DNA of 64,000 nt from Cellulomonas taurus (lineage in GTDB: Bacteria; Actinomycetota; Actinomycetes; Actinomycetales; Cellulomonadaceae): NCBI RefSeq assembly GCF_012931845.1, contig NZ_CP051884.1:1488001-1552000 (forward strand), written 5' to 3'. Position 1 is the stretch's first letter, and every line of letters starts with the position of its first letter. Below the pieces are notes generated by a model, which had not been told where the DNA came from, did no database searches, and was given only the letters and a program-made list of their open reading frames with translations. The position numbers were made by a program, and so were the translations under genes. Of the stretch, positions 35,202-42,345 are shown in pieces.

Positions 35202-35251
35202 TCGTGCGTTCCGGGCCGCGAACATCACGAATCCGCAACAACTCTGGTTGA

Positions 35252-35292
35252 GACACAGCCGACACACGGGTGACACACGTCACCCCTAGCGT
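35252..35292 (+). promoter_or_regulatory. livK promoter with GACACA repeats and a palindrome
   Basis: GACACA occurs at 35252, 35261 and 35272, about one helical turn apart. The third lies in the inverted repeat GGTGACACACGTCACC (35269-35284), which overlaps the -35 region of the TAGCGT -10 box at 35287-35292. The GACACACG-7 bases-TAGCGT arrangement recurs before livH. Confidence 0.55.
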
Positions 35293-35328
35293 CGCCGCCA
35301 TCGTCACTCTCCCAGAGGGGTTCTCCGC

Positions 35329-36600
35329 ATGATCCGTACGACACATGCCCTGCAGGTGGCCGGGCTGGCCGGTGCCGTGGCCCTCGTGCTCACCGCGTGC
35401 AGCAGCAGCTCCGACGACGCCGGGTCCGGCTCCACCAGCACCGGCGGCGGCTCCGGTGACGGCAGCCCGCTGATCGTCGGCACCCTGCTGCCGCAGACCG
35501 GCACCCTGGCCTACCTCGGCCCGCCCGAGGTGGCCGGCGTCAACCTCGCCGTGCAGGAGATCAACGAGGCCGGCGGTGTGCTCGGCTCCGACGTCGAGGT
35601 GGTGCACGCCGACTCCTCGGACGCCGACCACGGCGAGGTCGCCACCCAGTCGGTGACCGACCTGCTGTCCCAGGACGTCCAGGTGATCATCGGCGCCGCG
35701 TCCTCCTCGGTGACCTTTAATGTCGTGGACGACATCACCGGCTCCGAGGTCGTCCAGATCTCCCCGGCGAACACGGCCACCGGGCTGTCCGGCTACTCGG
35801 ACTACTACTTCCGCACCGCCCCGCCGGACACCGTCCAGGGCGCGGCGCTGGGCAACCTGATTACCGGCGACGGCAAGGCGAACGTCGGCATCCTGGTGTT
35901 CAACGACGACTACGGCACCTCGCTGCGCGACGTGGTGAAGACCACCGTCGAGGACGCCGGCGCCACGGTGGTCTACGGCAACCCGGGCGAGGAGTTCGAC
36001 CCGGCCGCCTCGTCCTTCGCCACCGACGTCACCGCGCTGATGGCCACCAACCCGGACGCGATCGTGATCCTGGCCTTCGAGCAGACCAAGCAGATCATCC
36101 CCGAGCTGGTCGCCGCCGGGGTGGACCCGTCCACCATCTACATGGTCGACGGCAACACCGCCGACTACTCGGCGGACTTCGAGCCGGGCACGCTCGAGGG
36201 CGCCCAGGGCACCATCCCGGGTGCGTTCCCCAGCGACGACTTCCAGGCCCGGTTGAAGGAGGTCGACCCCAACCTGACCGACTACGCCTACGGCCCCGAG
36301 TCCTACGACGCCACGATCCTGGCGGCGCTGGCAGCGGTGAAGGGTGGCGGCACCGACGGTCCGACCATCCAGGCGAACCTGGCGGCGGTGTCCGGAGCGG
36401 ACGGCGGCGAGGAGTGCACGACGTTCGCCGATTGCGTCACGATGATCGACGACGGTGACGACATCCACTACGTCGGCCAGGCGGGCATCGGCCCGTTCAA
36501 CGAGGACAACGACCCGTCCAGCGCCTTCATCGGGGTCTACCAGTACGGCGCCGACAACAAGAACGTCTGGGTCAAGGCGGTCGAAGGCTCCGTCGACTGA
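35329..36600 (+). CDS. livK: Branched-chain amino acid ABC transporter substrate-binding lipoprotein
   Basis: The 423-residue lipoprotein has the lipobox LVLTAC, a Ser/Gly linker, and a type I periplasmic-binding domain: LIVGTLLPQTGTLAYLGPPE, VQEINEAGGVLGSDVEVVHA and VIIGAASSSVTFNV. YFRTAPPDTVQGAAL and GPESYDATILAALAAV are further family blocks. Two cysteines (EECTTFADCVTM) near the C-terminus probably form a disulfide. It is the binding protein for the livHMGF genes on the opposite strand downstream. The ligand may be Leu/Ile/Val or a related compound. AGAGGGG precedes the ATG. Confidence 0.92.
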   Translation: MIRTTHALQVAGLAGAVALVLTACSSSSDDAGSGSTSTGGGSGDGSPLIVGTLLPQTGTLAYLGPPEVAGVNLAVQEINEAGGVLGSDVEVVHADSSDADHGEVATQSVTDLLSQDVQVIIGAASSSVTFNVVDDITGSEVVQISPANTATGLSGYSDYYFRTAPPDTVQGAALGNLITGDGKANVGILVFNDDYGTSLRDVVKTTVEDAGATVVYGNPGEEFDPAASSFATDVTALMATNPDAIVILAFEQTKQIIPELVAAGVDPSTIYMVDGNTADYSADFEPGTLEGAQGTIPGAFPSDDFQARLKEVDPNLTDYAYGPESYDATILAALAAVKGGGTDGPTIQANLAAVSGADGGEECTTFADCVTMIDDGDDIHYVGQAGIGPFNEDNDPSSAFIGVYQYGADNKNVWVKAVEGSVD

Positions 36601-36613
36601 CCCGATCCCCACC

Positions 36614-36676
36614 CGCCGAGTGCGGACGAAAGCACCCTTCCCAGCCCGGGAACCGTGCATTCGTCCGCACTCGGCG
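36614..36676. repeat. Long intergenic hairpin with CGCCGAGTGCGG arms
   Basis: Perfect 17-base arms (36614-36630 and 36660-36676, CGCCGAGTGCGGACGAA) enclose further pairing (GCAC/GTGC and TTCCC/GGGAA), so nearly the whole 63 bases can fold. It sits just after the livK stop and may serve as its terminator. The same arm sequence recurs at 37107-37173. Confidence 0.85.
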
Positions 36677-36718
36677 CTTGTGTGGCCGGAGGCATCGGGC
36701 GGGCCTAGCGTGTGCCGC

Positions 36719-37090
36719 ATGTGCCGGAACATCACCACGCTGCGCGGGTTGGAACCGGCCGCGACCGACGAGGAGATCGAGGCCGCGGCGCGTCAGTTCG
36801 TCCGGAAGGTCAGCGGCGTGCAGTCGGTGAGCGCGAGCACCGCCGAGCCGATCGAGCGGGCGGTCGAGGAGATCGCCGCGATCGTGACCCGGCTGCTGGA
36901 CGAGTTGCCGGACCGGCGCCGACCACCGGCGACCGTGCCGCCGCTGCGTCGGCCGCAGGTGCGGGCGCGGCTGGGCCTGGGGGAGTTCCCGGACCCGCAG
37001 CACGACCACGTGCACGACCACGACCACGACCATGCGCACGACCGCGACCACCAGCACGAGCCGCACGATCGCGCCCACGCGCGCAGGTGA
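36719..37090 (+). CDS. DUF2277 family protein with a His/Asp-rich C-terminal tail
   Basis: The 123-residue protein begins MCRNITTLRGLEPAATDEEI and continues AARQFVRKVSGVQ, the DUF2277 signature. The usual domain ends near residue 95. It is followed by a tail in which His, Asp and Glu dominate (about 13 His in 28 residues, for example HDHVHDHDHDHAHDRDH), likely to bind Ni, Zn or Cu, as in HypB-type or chaperone tails. No function is known for the family. The ATG lies 7 bases after TAGCGT (36706-36711), so the message is probably leaderless. Hairpin repeats flank the gene on both sides. Confidence 0.85.
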   Translation: MCRNITTLRGLEPAATDEEIEAAARQFVRKVSGVQSVSASTAEPIERAVEEIAAIVTRLLDELPDRRRPPATVPPLRRPQVRARLGLGEFPDPQHDHVHDHDHDHAHDRDHQHEPHDRAHARR

Positions 37091-37106
37091 CCCCCGGACA
37101 CGCGAC

Positions 37107-37173
37107 GACGCCGAGTGCGCGGCACCACGGGTGTCTCGGGCGAGACCTCCCCGCGTCCTGCGCACTCGGCGTC
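37107..37173. repeat. Second intergenic hairpin with GACGCCGAGTGCGC arms
   Basis: Perfect 14-base arms (37107-37120 and 37160-37173) surround an inner GTCTC/GAGAC stem. It lies between the convergent DUF2277 and livF genes. The arm core CGCCGAGTGCG is shared with the hairpin at 36614-36676. Confidence 0.85.
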
Positions 37174-37188
37174 GGTGACGCCCGGCAC

Positions 37189-37977
37189 TCAGTCCTCCGT
37201 GCGCGCCTTCCGGGCCGCGTCCACATCGGTGGCCAGCGTGCCGAGGTACAGCTCGATCACCTTCGGGTCGTGCATCAGCTCGCGCCCCGGCCCGGAGTAG
37301 GCGTTCGACCCCTGGTCCAGCACGTACGCGCGGTCGCAGATCTGCAGGCAGCGGCGCGCGTTCTGCTCGACGATCACCACCGACACCCCGGCCCGGTTGA
37401 TCCGCCGGGTGCGCAGGAAGGTCTCGTCCTGCCGCACCGGTGACAGCCCGGCGCTCGGCTCGTCCAGCAGCAGCACCTTCGGGTCCATCATCAGCGCCCG
37501 GGCCATCGCGACCATCTGCCGCTCACCACCGGACAGCGACCCGGCGCGCTGTCGCCGTCGTTCCCCGAGCACCGGGAACAGGTCCACGATGAACTCGAAG
37601 CGTTCGGCGAACCGCTTCGGCGACTGGAACAGCCCCATCTCCAGGTTCTCCTGGATGGACAGCGACGGGAACACGTTGTTGGTCTGCGGGACGAACCCGA
37701 CCCCGCGCCGGACCAGTGAGTCGGCCCGGTGGTTGGTGATGTCCTCCCCACCCAGCGTCACCGTCCCGGACCGGATGTTCACCAGTCCGAACAGCGCCTT
37801 GAGCAGGGTGGACTTCCCGGCACCGTTCGGCCCGATGATCCCGACCAGCTCGCCGGGGTGCACGACCAGATTGCAGTCGTTGAGGATGTTCACCCCGGGC
37901 AGGTAGCCGGCGATCAGATCGGTGGCGGCCAGCAGCGGCTCACCCTCCGGCGCGCCCCGGTGCACGAGTGTGGTCAT
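37189..37977 (-). CDS. livF: Branched-chain amino acid ABC transporter ATPase LivF
   Basis: The 262-residue ATPase has Walker A GIIGPNGAGKSTLLKALFGL, the LivF-typical VRRGVGFVPQTNNVFPSLS with Q-loop, signature LSGGERQMVAMARAL, Walker B VLLLDEPSAGLSP and VIVEQNARR in place of the usual H-loop region. It couples ATP hydrolysis to uptake with LivG and the LivH/LivM permeases. The ATG shares one base with the livG stop (TGATG), showing translational coupling. It is the last gene of livHMGF. Confidence 0.95.
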   Translation of the reverse strand: MTTLVHRGAPEGEPLLAATDLIAGYLPGVNILNDCNLVVHPGELVGIIGPNGAGKSTLLKALFGLVNIRSGTVTLGGEDITNHRADSLVRRGVGFVPQTNNVFPSLSIQENLEMGLFQSPKRFAERFEFIVDLFPVLGERRRQRAGSLSGGERQMVAMARALMMDPKVLLLDEPSAGLSPVRQDETFLRTRRINRAGVSVVIVEQNARRCLQICDRAYVLDQGSNAYSGPGRELMHDPKVIELYLGTLATDVDAARKARTED

Positions 37978-38846
37978 CACAGTCCCTCCAGCAACGCGTC
38001 GTCGCCCAGATCGGTGTCGTGGTGGGCACCCAGGTAGGCGTCGATCACCGCCTGGTCCGCCATCACCACGTCCGGTGGTCCCTCGGCGACGATCCGGCCC
38101 TCGGCCATCACCACCACCCAGTCGGAGATGTGCCGGACCATGTGCATGTCGTGCTCGACGAACAGCACCGTGGTGCCCTCGTCCCGCAGTGCCTGGATGT
38201 GGCCGAGCAGCGACTGGGTCAGCGCGGGGTTCACCCCGGCCATCGGCTCGTCCAGCATCACCATGGTGGGCCGGCTCATCAGGGCGCGGGCCATCTCCAG
38301 CAGCTTGCGCTGGCCGCCGGACAGCGAACCGGCGTAGTCGTCGCGCTTGGTGTCCAGCTTGAACCGGGCCAGCAGTTCCTCGGCCTGGGCGGTGATCTCC
38401 CGTTCCCGGGCGCGCCACAGCGGGGGGACCAGCGCGGTGAACAGGTTCTCGCCGGGCTGGTGCCGGGCACCGAGCCGCATGTTCTCGATCACGGTCATCC
38501 GGCTCAGCGCCTTGGTCAGCTGGAAGGTGCGGACCATGCCGGAGCGGGCCACCTTCGCGGCGGACACCCCGGACAGCGAGCGGCCGTCGAAGGACCAGGT
38601 GCCGGTGGACGGCCGGTCGAATCCGGTCAGCAGGTTGAACAGCGTGGTCTTCCCGGCGCCGTTCGGACCGATCAGCGCGGTGATCCCGCCGCGCTGCACC
38701 TCCAGGTGGTCCACGTCGACGGCCGTCATGCCACCGAACTGGCGGCGCACCCCGTCGGCGACCACGATCGCGTCCGGCTTCGGCACCCCCGGCACCGGAT
38801 CGACGAAGGTCAGGTCGGCGGTCACCAGATCGCGGTCAGCGCACAT
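37977..38846 (-). CDS. livG: Branched-chain amino acid ABC transporter ATPase LivG
   Basis: The 289-residue ATPase has the LivG features RRQFGGMTAVDVDHLEVQRG, Walker A ALIGPNGAGKTTLFNLLTGF, RTFQLTKALSRMTVIENMRL with the Q-loop, signature LSGGQRKLLEMARAL, Walker B VMLDEPMAGVNP and H-loop FVEHDMH. The C-terminal VIDAYLG motif is also typical. Its ATG lies 11 bases inside the end of livM, so translation is coupled. About 20 extra residues precede the usual start of the domain. Confidence 0.95.
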   Translation of the reverse strand: MCADRDLVTADLTFVDPVPGVPKPDAIVVADGVRRQFGGMTAVDVDHLEVQRGGITALIGPNGAGKTTLFNLLTGFDRPSTGTWSFDGRSLSGVSAAKVARSGMVRTFQLTKALSRMTVIENMRLGARHQPGENLFTALVPPLWRAREREITAQAEELLARFKLDTKRDDYAGSLSGGQRKLLEMARALMSRPTMVMLDEPMAGVNPALTQSLLGHIQALRDEGTTVLFVEHDMHMVRHISDWVVVMAEGRIVAEGPPDVVMADQAVIDAYLGAHHDTDLGDDALLEGL

Positions 38847-39822
38847 TGATCGCCAGCTCCTTCTTGTCGCCCAGGATGCCCTGTGGTCGGAAGATCACCA
38901 GCAGCATCAGCGTCACGCCGACGATCACCCAGCCGAACTGCTCGATCTGCTCCGTGCGCATCACCGACTCCGGTACCCCGGCCCGCATCACCGATTTGAT
39001 GAGCATCAGCGACACCCAGAAGATGATCGACCCGAGCACCGGCCCGAACACGGTCGCGGCGCCGCCCAGCAGCAGGATCGTCCAGACGAAGAACGTCATC
39101 GGGCGGCCCATCGAATCCGGCTGCACCGCGCGGGGGAGCACATAGATGATCCCGGCCAGCGCCCCGATCACCCCGCCGAGCACCAGCGCCTGCATCTTGT
39201 ACGCGTAGACGTTCTTGCCCAGGGATCGCACCGCGTCCTCGTCCTCGCGGATGCCCTTGAGCACCCGGCCCCAGGGCGAGCGGATCAATGCCCAGATCAG
39301 TAGGCAGGCCAGGGCGACCAGCGCCCAGCCGACGATCCGCACCCACCAGGAGTTCGACGCGTTCATGGAGTACTCGAACGGCCCGATGGCGACATTCCCG
39401 TCGGCGAACGGCGATGCGTCCTGGAACGTGTGCTTGTAACTGTTGCCGCGCAGCCCCGAGGAGGCGCCGGTCAGCTCGGTCAGCGCGGTGGAGCGGCCGA
39501 TCAGCCGGACGATCTCCGCGGCGGCGATGGTCACGATCGCGAGGTAGTCCCCGCGCAGCTTCAGGGTCGGAATGCCCAGCAGCAATCCGAACAGCGCCGC
39601 CGCCACCAACGCGATCAGCACCGCCGCCCACAGCGGCCAGCCGGCGATGGTCGAGATCGCGAAGCCGTAGGCACCGATCAGCATGAATCCGGCCTGGCCC
39701 ATGTTCAGCAGCCCGGTGAGGCCGAAGTGCACATTCAGCCCGATCGCTGCCAGCGCATAGGCGGCGGTGGTCGGGGCGAAGATCTCGCCAGCGGTGTTGA
39801 CGAGGATGCGTGTCCAGTCCAT
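38836..39822 (-). CDS. livM: Branched-chain amino acid ABC transporter permease LivM
   Basis: The 328-residue membrane protein has about nine helices. AALGLNVHFG-like LAAIGLNVHFGLTGLLNMGQ near the start, LRLRGDYLAIVTIAAAEIVR-type LKLRGDYLAIVTIA, and the coupling loop WGRVLKGIREDEDAVRSLGK are the LivM hallmarks. It ends with PQGILGDKKE. It pairs with LivH, whose stop lies 7 bases upstream. The ligand specificity is set mainly by LivK. Confidence 0.95.
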   Translation of the reverse strand: MDWTRILVNTAGEIFAPTTAAYALAAIGLNVHFGLTGLLNMGQAGFMLIGAYGFAISTIAGWPLWAAVLIALVAAALFGLLLGIPTLKLRGDYLAIVTIAAAEIVRLIGRSTALTELTGASSGLRGNSYKHTFQDASPFADGNVAIGPFEYSMNASNSWWVRIVGWALVALACLLIWALIRSPWGRVLKGIREDEDAVRSLGKNVYAYKMQALVLGGVIGALAGIIYVLPRAVQPDSMGRPMTFFVWTILLLGGAATVFGPVLGSIIFWVSLMLIKSVMRAGVPESVMRTEQIEQFGWVIVGVTLMLLVIFRPQGILGDKKELAINVR

Positions 39823-39829
39823 GTCGCTC

Positions 39830-41164
39830 CTAACCGATCCGCTCGGCGCGGCCGAGGATTCCCTGCGGCCGCAGCAGCAGGACGAGGATGAGAATGAGCA
39901 GCGCGCCGGCGTAGCGCATGTCGCTCGGAATCACGAGGTTGGACATCTCGACCACCAGGCCGATGACGATGGACCCGACCAGGGCACCGAATGCCTGGCC
40001 GAGACCGCCGAGGGTCACCGCCGCGAACATCAGCAGCAGCAGCGCCCCGCCCATGTTCCAGTTGGTCGCGTTCAGGTACAGGCCCATCAGCACGCCGCCG
40101 AGGGCCGCCAGCGCGCCGCCGATCACCCAGACCAGCCGGATGATCCGTTCCACCGTGATCCCGGAGGCGGCGGCCAGTGCCGGGTTGTCCGACACCGCGC
40201 GGGTGGCGCGGCCGACCCGCGTGCCGAGCAGGAAGTACGCCACCGCGCCGAGCACCAGCACCGCCAGCACCAGCGACACCGCGGAGGTCACGCTCATCCG
40301 CACCGAGCCCAGCGTCAGCATGGTCGGGTTGGTCGTGACGATGCGGAGCTGCCCCCCGCCGAAGAAGAACTGGTAGGTGTACTGCAACGCCATCGACAGA
40401 CCGATGGTCACGATCATCTGCTGGGTGGTGCCGACCCGGCGCTTGCGCAGCTGGTGCCACAGCCCGGTGTCCTGCACCCAGCCGGAGACCCCGCCCAGCA
40501 GCACCGCGAGCAGCCCGGAGACCAGCAGCGGCAGGCCGAGGATCTGACAGCCGACGTAGGCCAGGATCGCCCCCAGGGTCACCTGCTCGCCGTGCGCGAA
40601 GTTGCTCAGCCCGGTGGTGCCGTAGATCAGCGACAACCCGACCGCGGCCAGCGCCAGCAGCACGCCGAACACCAGGCCGTTCACCGCCTGCTGCAGCACC
40701 CGGTTCGAGCCGCCCCCGCCGGAGGTGGACTCGGCCTGCGGGGCAGTCGTGGCGCTGGCACTGGGCTCCGGTTCCGCGGCGGTCGGGGCGCCCAGTGCGA
40801 ACAGTGCCCCGGACGAGGACCCGAGCTGCACGGTGACCGTGCGCGGGTTGGCGGCGGGATCACGGAGCTGTTCCCCGGCCGGGAGGGTCGCCGGGTCGAG
40901 GGTGACGGTGTACTCACCCGCCTCGGTCACCGGCGCCGACCACTTCCCGTCCGGCCCGGTGGTCACCTCCACCGTGCCGCCGGGGCCGGACACCTCCAGC
41001 GTGACGCCGGCCGCCGGTTCCCGGGCCGAGGTGCTGAGCGTGCCGTTGATGCAGCCGGTGGCGGGATCGGTGACGCACGGGGCGGTCGCCGCCTGCGCGG
41101 CGACGGGGGACAACCAGAGAAACGCGAAGACGAGCAAGAACAACGAGGTCGCGGCTGAGCGCAC
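39830..41164 (-). CDS. livH: LivH permease with an extra N-terminal signal peptide and extracellular beta domain
   Basis: The 444-residue protein is about 150 residues longer than standard LivH. It begins with a signal peptide (LFLLVFAFLWLSPVAAQA), then a carboxypeptidase-regulatory/Ig-like beta domain (about 30-120: PAAGVTLEVSGPGGTVEVTT, GEYTVTLDP), and a Ser/Thr/Pro linker. The LivH permease follows from about residue 150 with QQAVNGLVFGVLLALAAVGL, SLIYGTTGLSNFAHGEQVTL and the coupling segment GRATRAVSDNPALAAASGI. The extra domain would face outside and might contact LivK or the cell wall. The start is GTG at 41164, with GGAGG 5 bases upstream. It is first in livHMGF. Confidence 0.93.
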   Translation of the reverse strand: MRSAATSLFLLVFAFLWLSPVAAQAATAPCVTDPATGCINGTLSTSAREPAAGVTLEVSGPGGTVEVTTGPDGKWSAPVTEAGEYTVTLDPATLPAGEQLRDPAANPRTVTVQLGSSSGALFALGAPTAAEPEPSASATTAPQAESTSGGGGSNRVLQQAVNGLVFGVLLALAAVGLSLIYGTTGLSNFAHGEQVTLGAILAYVGCQILGLPLLVSGLLAVLLGGVSGWVQDTGLWHQLRKRRVGTTQQMIVTIGLSMALQYTYQFFFGGGQLRIVTTNPTMLTLGSVRMSVTSAVSLVLAVLVLGAVAYFLLGTRVGRATRAVSDNPALAAASGITVERIIRLVWVIGGALAALGGVLMGLYLNATNWNMGGALLLLMFAAVTLGGLGQAFGALVGSIVIGLVVEMSNLVIPSDMRYAGALLILILVLLLRPQGILGRAERIG

Positions 41165-41215
41165 CTGGTCCTCCGTCCGGTCGGGTCACCAGTGACTGGC
41201 CTGTGAACCCGGCAG

Positions 41216-41237
41216 ACGCTAGGGACAGCGTGTGTCC
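41216..41237 (-). promoter_or_regulatory. livH promoter with GACACACG element and inverted repeat
   Basis: On the minus strand, GACACACG (41236-41229) is followed after 7 bases by TAGCGT (41221-41216), exactly the arrangement before livK. The element lies in the inverted repeat GGACA-5-TGTCC (41223-41237). Transcription would start about 45 bases before the livH GTG. Confidence 0.55.
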
Positions 41238-41358
41238 ACGGCGTTTCCGTCGTGTTGAGGGCGATGAGTTTCTGCGGCGACTAGGCAGGAGGACCCCGGG
41301 TTTGCCATGATGCCGGGGCCACAGCAGCGGGGGATGACACGAGGAGGTCGCGGACACC

Positions 41359-42015
41359 ATGCGCTCAGCAGCGGTCGTACGCCCGGCCCGTCCGCAGGAC
41401 GTCGACCCGATCATCGACCTCTGTCTGGCCGCCCGCGCCGAGTCGCTGCTCGGCTCCCAGCTGTGCACCGACGACCCCGAGCGGCTGCGCCACCAGGTCG
41501 GCGCCCTCGCCGTCGAGCCCGGTGCCGTCGCGCTGGTCGGGGAGCTGGACGGCCAGGTCCAGGGCCTCGTCCTGGCCCGGGTGGTGGGCCCCAGCCTGTT
41601 CACCGACGAGGTGTCGGTCGCCATCGAGGCGGTGTACGTCGGTGAGTCCGCCCGGCGCCGCGGCATCGGTCACGCCCTGTTGGCCGGGGTCGCCGAGGCC
41701 GCCGAACAGGTCGGTGCGACCGAGGTCTACGCGGTGCCGTTGCCCGGCGCACGCGGGGTGCTGCGGTTCCTGTCCCGGCTCGGCTTCGCCCCGGCGGCGG
41801 CGCACCGGGTGGTCAGCACGGAGGCGTTGCAGCGCCGGCTGTCCGGCGAGGCGGGTCCGCGTGCCCGGGGGATCGACGACCTGGTCGCCCGGCGGCGCGC
41901 CGCCCGCGCCGGTCGGGCGGAGAGTCAGTCCCGCGGCCTGGCGTCGATCAGCATGCAGGTCAGCCGCGCGGTGGCGACCCGTCGACCGCGCGGGTCCTCG
42001 ACCACCACCTCGTAG
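41359..42015 (+). CDS. GNAT family N-acetyltransferase
   Basis: The 218-residue protein has a GNAT domain: VVRPARPQDVDPIIDLCLAA at the start, IEAVYVGESARRRGIGHALL with the acetyl-CoA-binding R-R-x-G-I-G/A loop, and LRFLSRLGFAPAAAHRV near the end of the fold (about residue 160). The acceptor is unknown. The last 50 residues are basic and low in complexity, and the final 91 bases overlap the oppositely oriented thioesterase gene. The ATG follows GAGGAGG by 11 bases. Confidence 0.82.
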   Translation: MRSAAVVRPARPQDVDPIIDLCLAARAESLLGSQLCTDDPERLRHQVGALAVEPGAVALVGELDGQVQGLVLARVVGPSLFTDEVSVAIEAVYVGESARRRGIGHALLAGVAEAAEQVGATEVYAVPLPGARGVLRFLSRLGFAPAAAHRVVSTEALQRRLSGEAGPRARGIDDLVARRRAARAGRAESQSRGLASISMQVSRAVATRRPRGSSTTTS

Positions 42016-42326
42016 GTCGCCAGGCTGCGGCCGCGATGCAGGGCGGTGGCCGTGCCGATCACCTCACCGTCCGTCGCCGACCGGTGGTGGGTGACGTTCA
42101 GTTCGACGCCCACCGCTCGCCGGCCGACCTCCTCGGCGTGCACGTTGGCCGCGTAGGAGCCCAGCGTCTCGGCCAGCGCCGCGCTCGCCCCGCCGTGCAG
42201 CAGCCCGAACGGCTGGGTGTTCCCGGCCACGGGCATCCGGCCCACCGTGCGATCGGCGCCGACCTCGTCCAGGGTCATGCCCATCCGGGTCATCAGGGTG
42301 TGGTCCGGGAAGGTGCTGTCGGTCAT
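41925..42326 (-). CDS. PaaI-type hotdog-fold thioesterase
   Basis: The 133-residue protein has the PaaI thioesterase motif QPFGLLHGGASAALAETLGS, where the Asp/Glu of the helix and the HGG loop contact the thioester, then VGVELNVTHHRSATDGEVIG and a final strand TARLTCMLID. Such enzymes hydrolyse aryl- or acyl-CoA thioesters in the cytoplasm. It diverges from polA with only 19 bases between start codons. Its 3' end overlaps the GNAT gene by 91 bases on the other strand. Confidence 0.92.
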   Translation of the reverse strand: MTDSTFPDHTLMTRMGMTLDEVGADRTVGRMPVAGNTQPFGLLHGGASAALAETLGSYAANVHAEEVGRRAVGVELNVTHHRSATDGEVIGTATALHRGRSLATYEVVVEDPRGRRVATARLTCMLIDARPRD

Positions 42327-42332
42327 GGCGGA

Positions 42333-42338
42333 TAGGTT
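42333..42338 (+). promoter_or_regulatory. Leaderless-type -10 box of polA (TAGGTT)
   Basis: TAGGTT ends 7 bases before the polA GTG at 42346 and lies just upstream of the divergent thioesterase ATG. No ribosome site is present. Confidence 0.55.
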
Positions 42339-42345
42339 GTCATCC

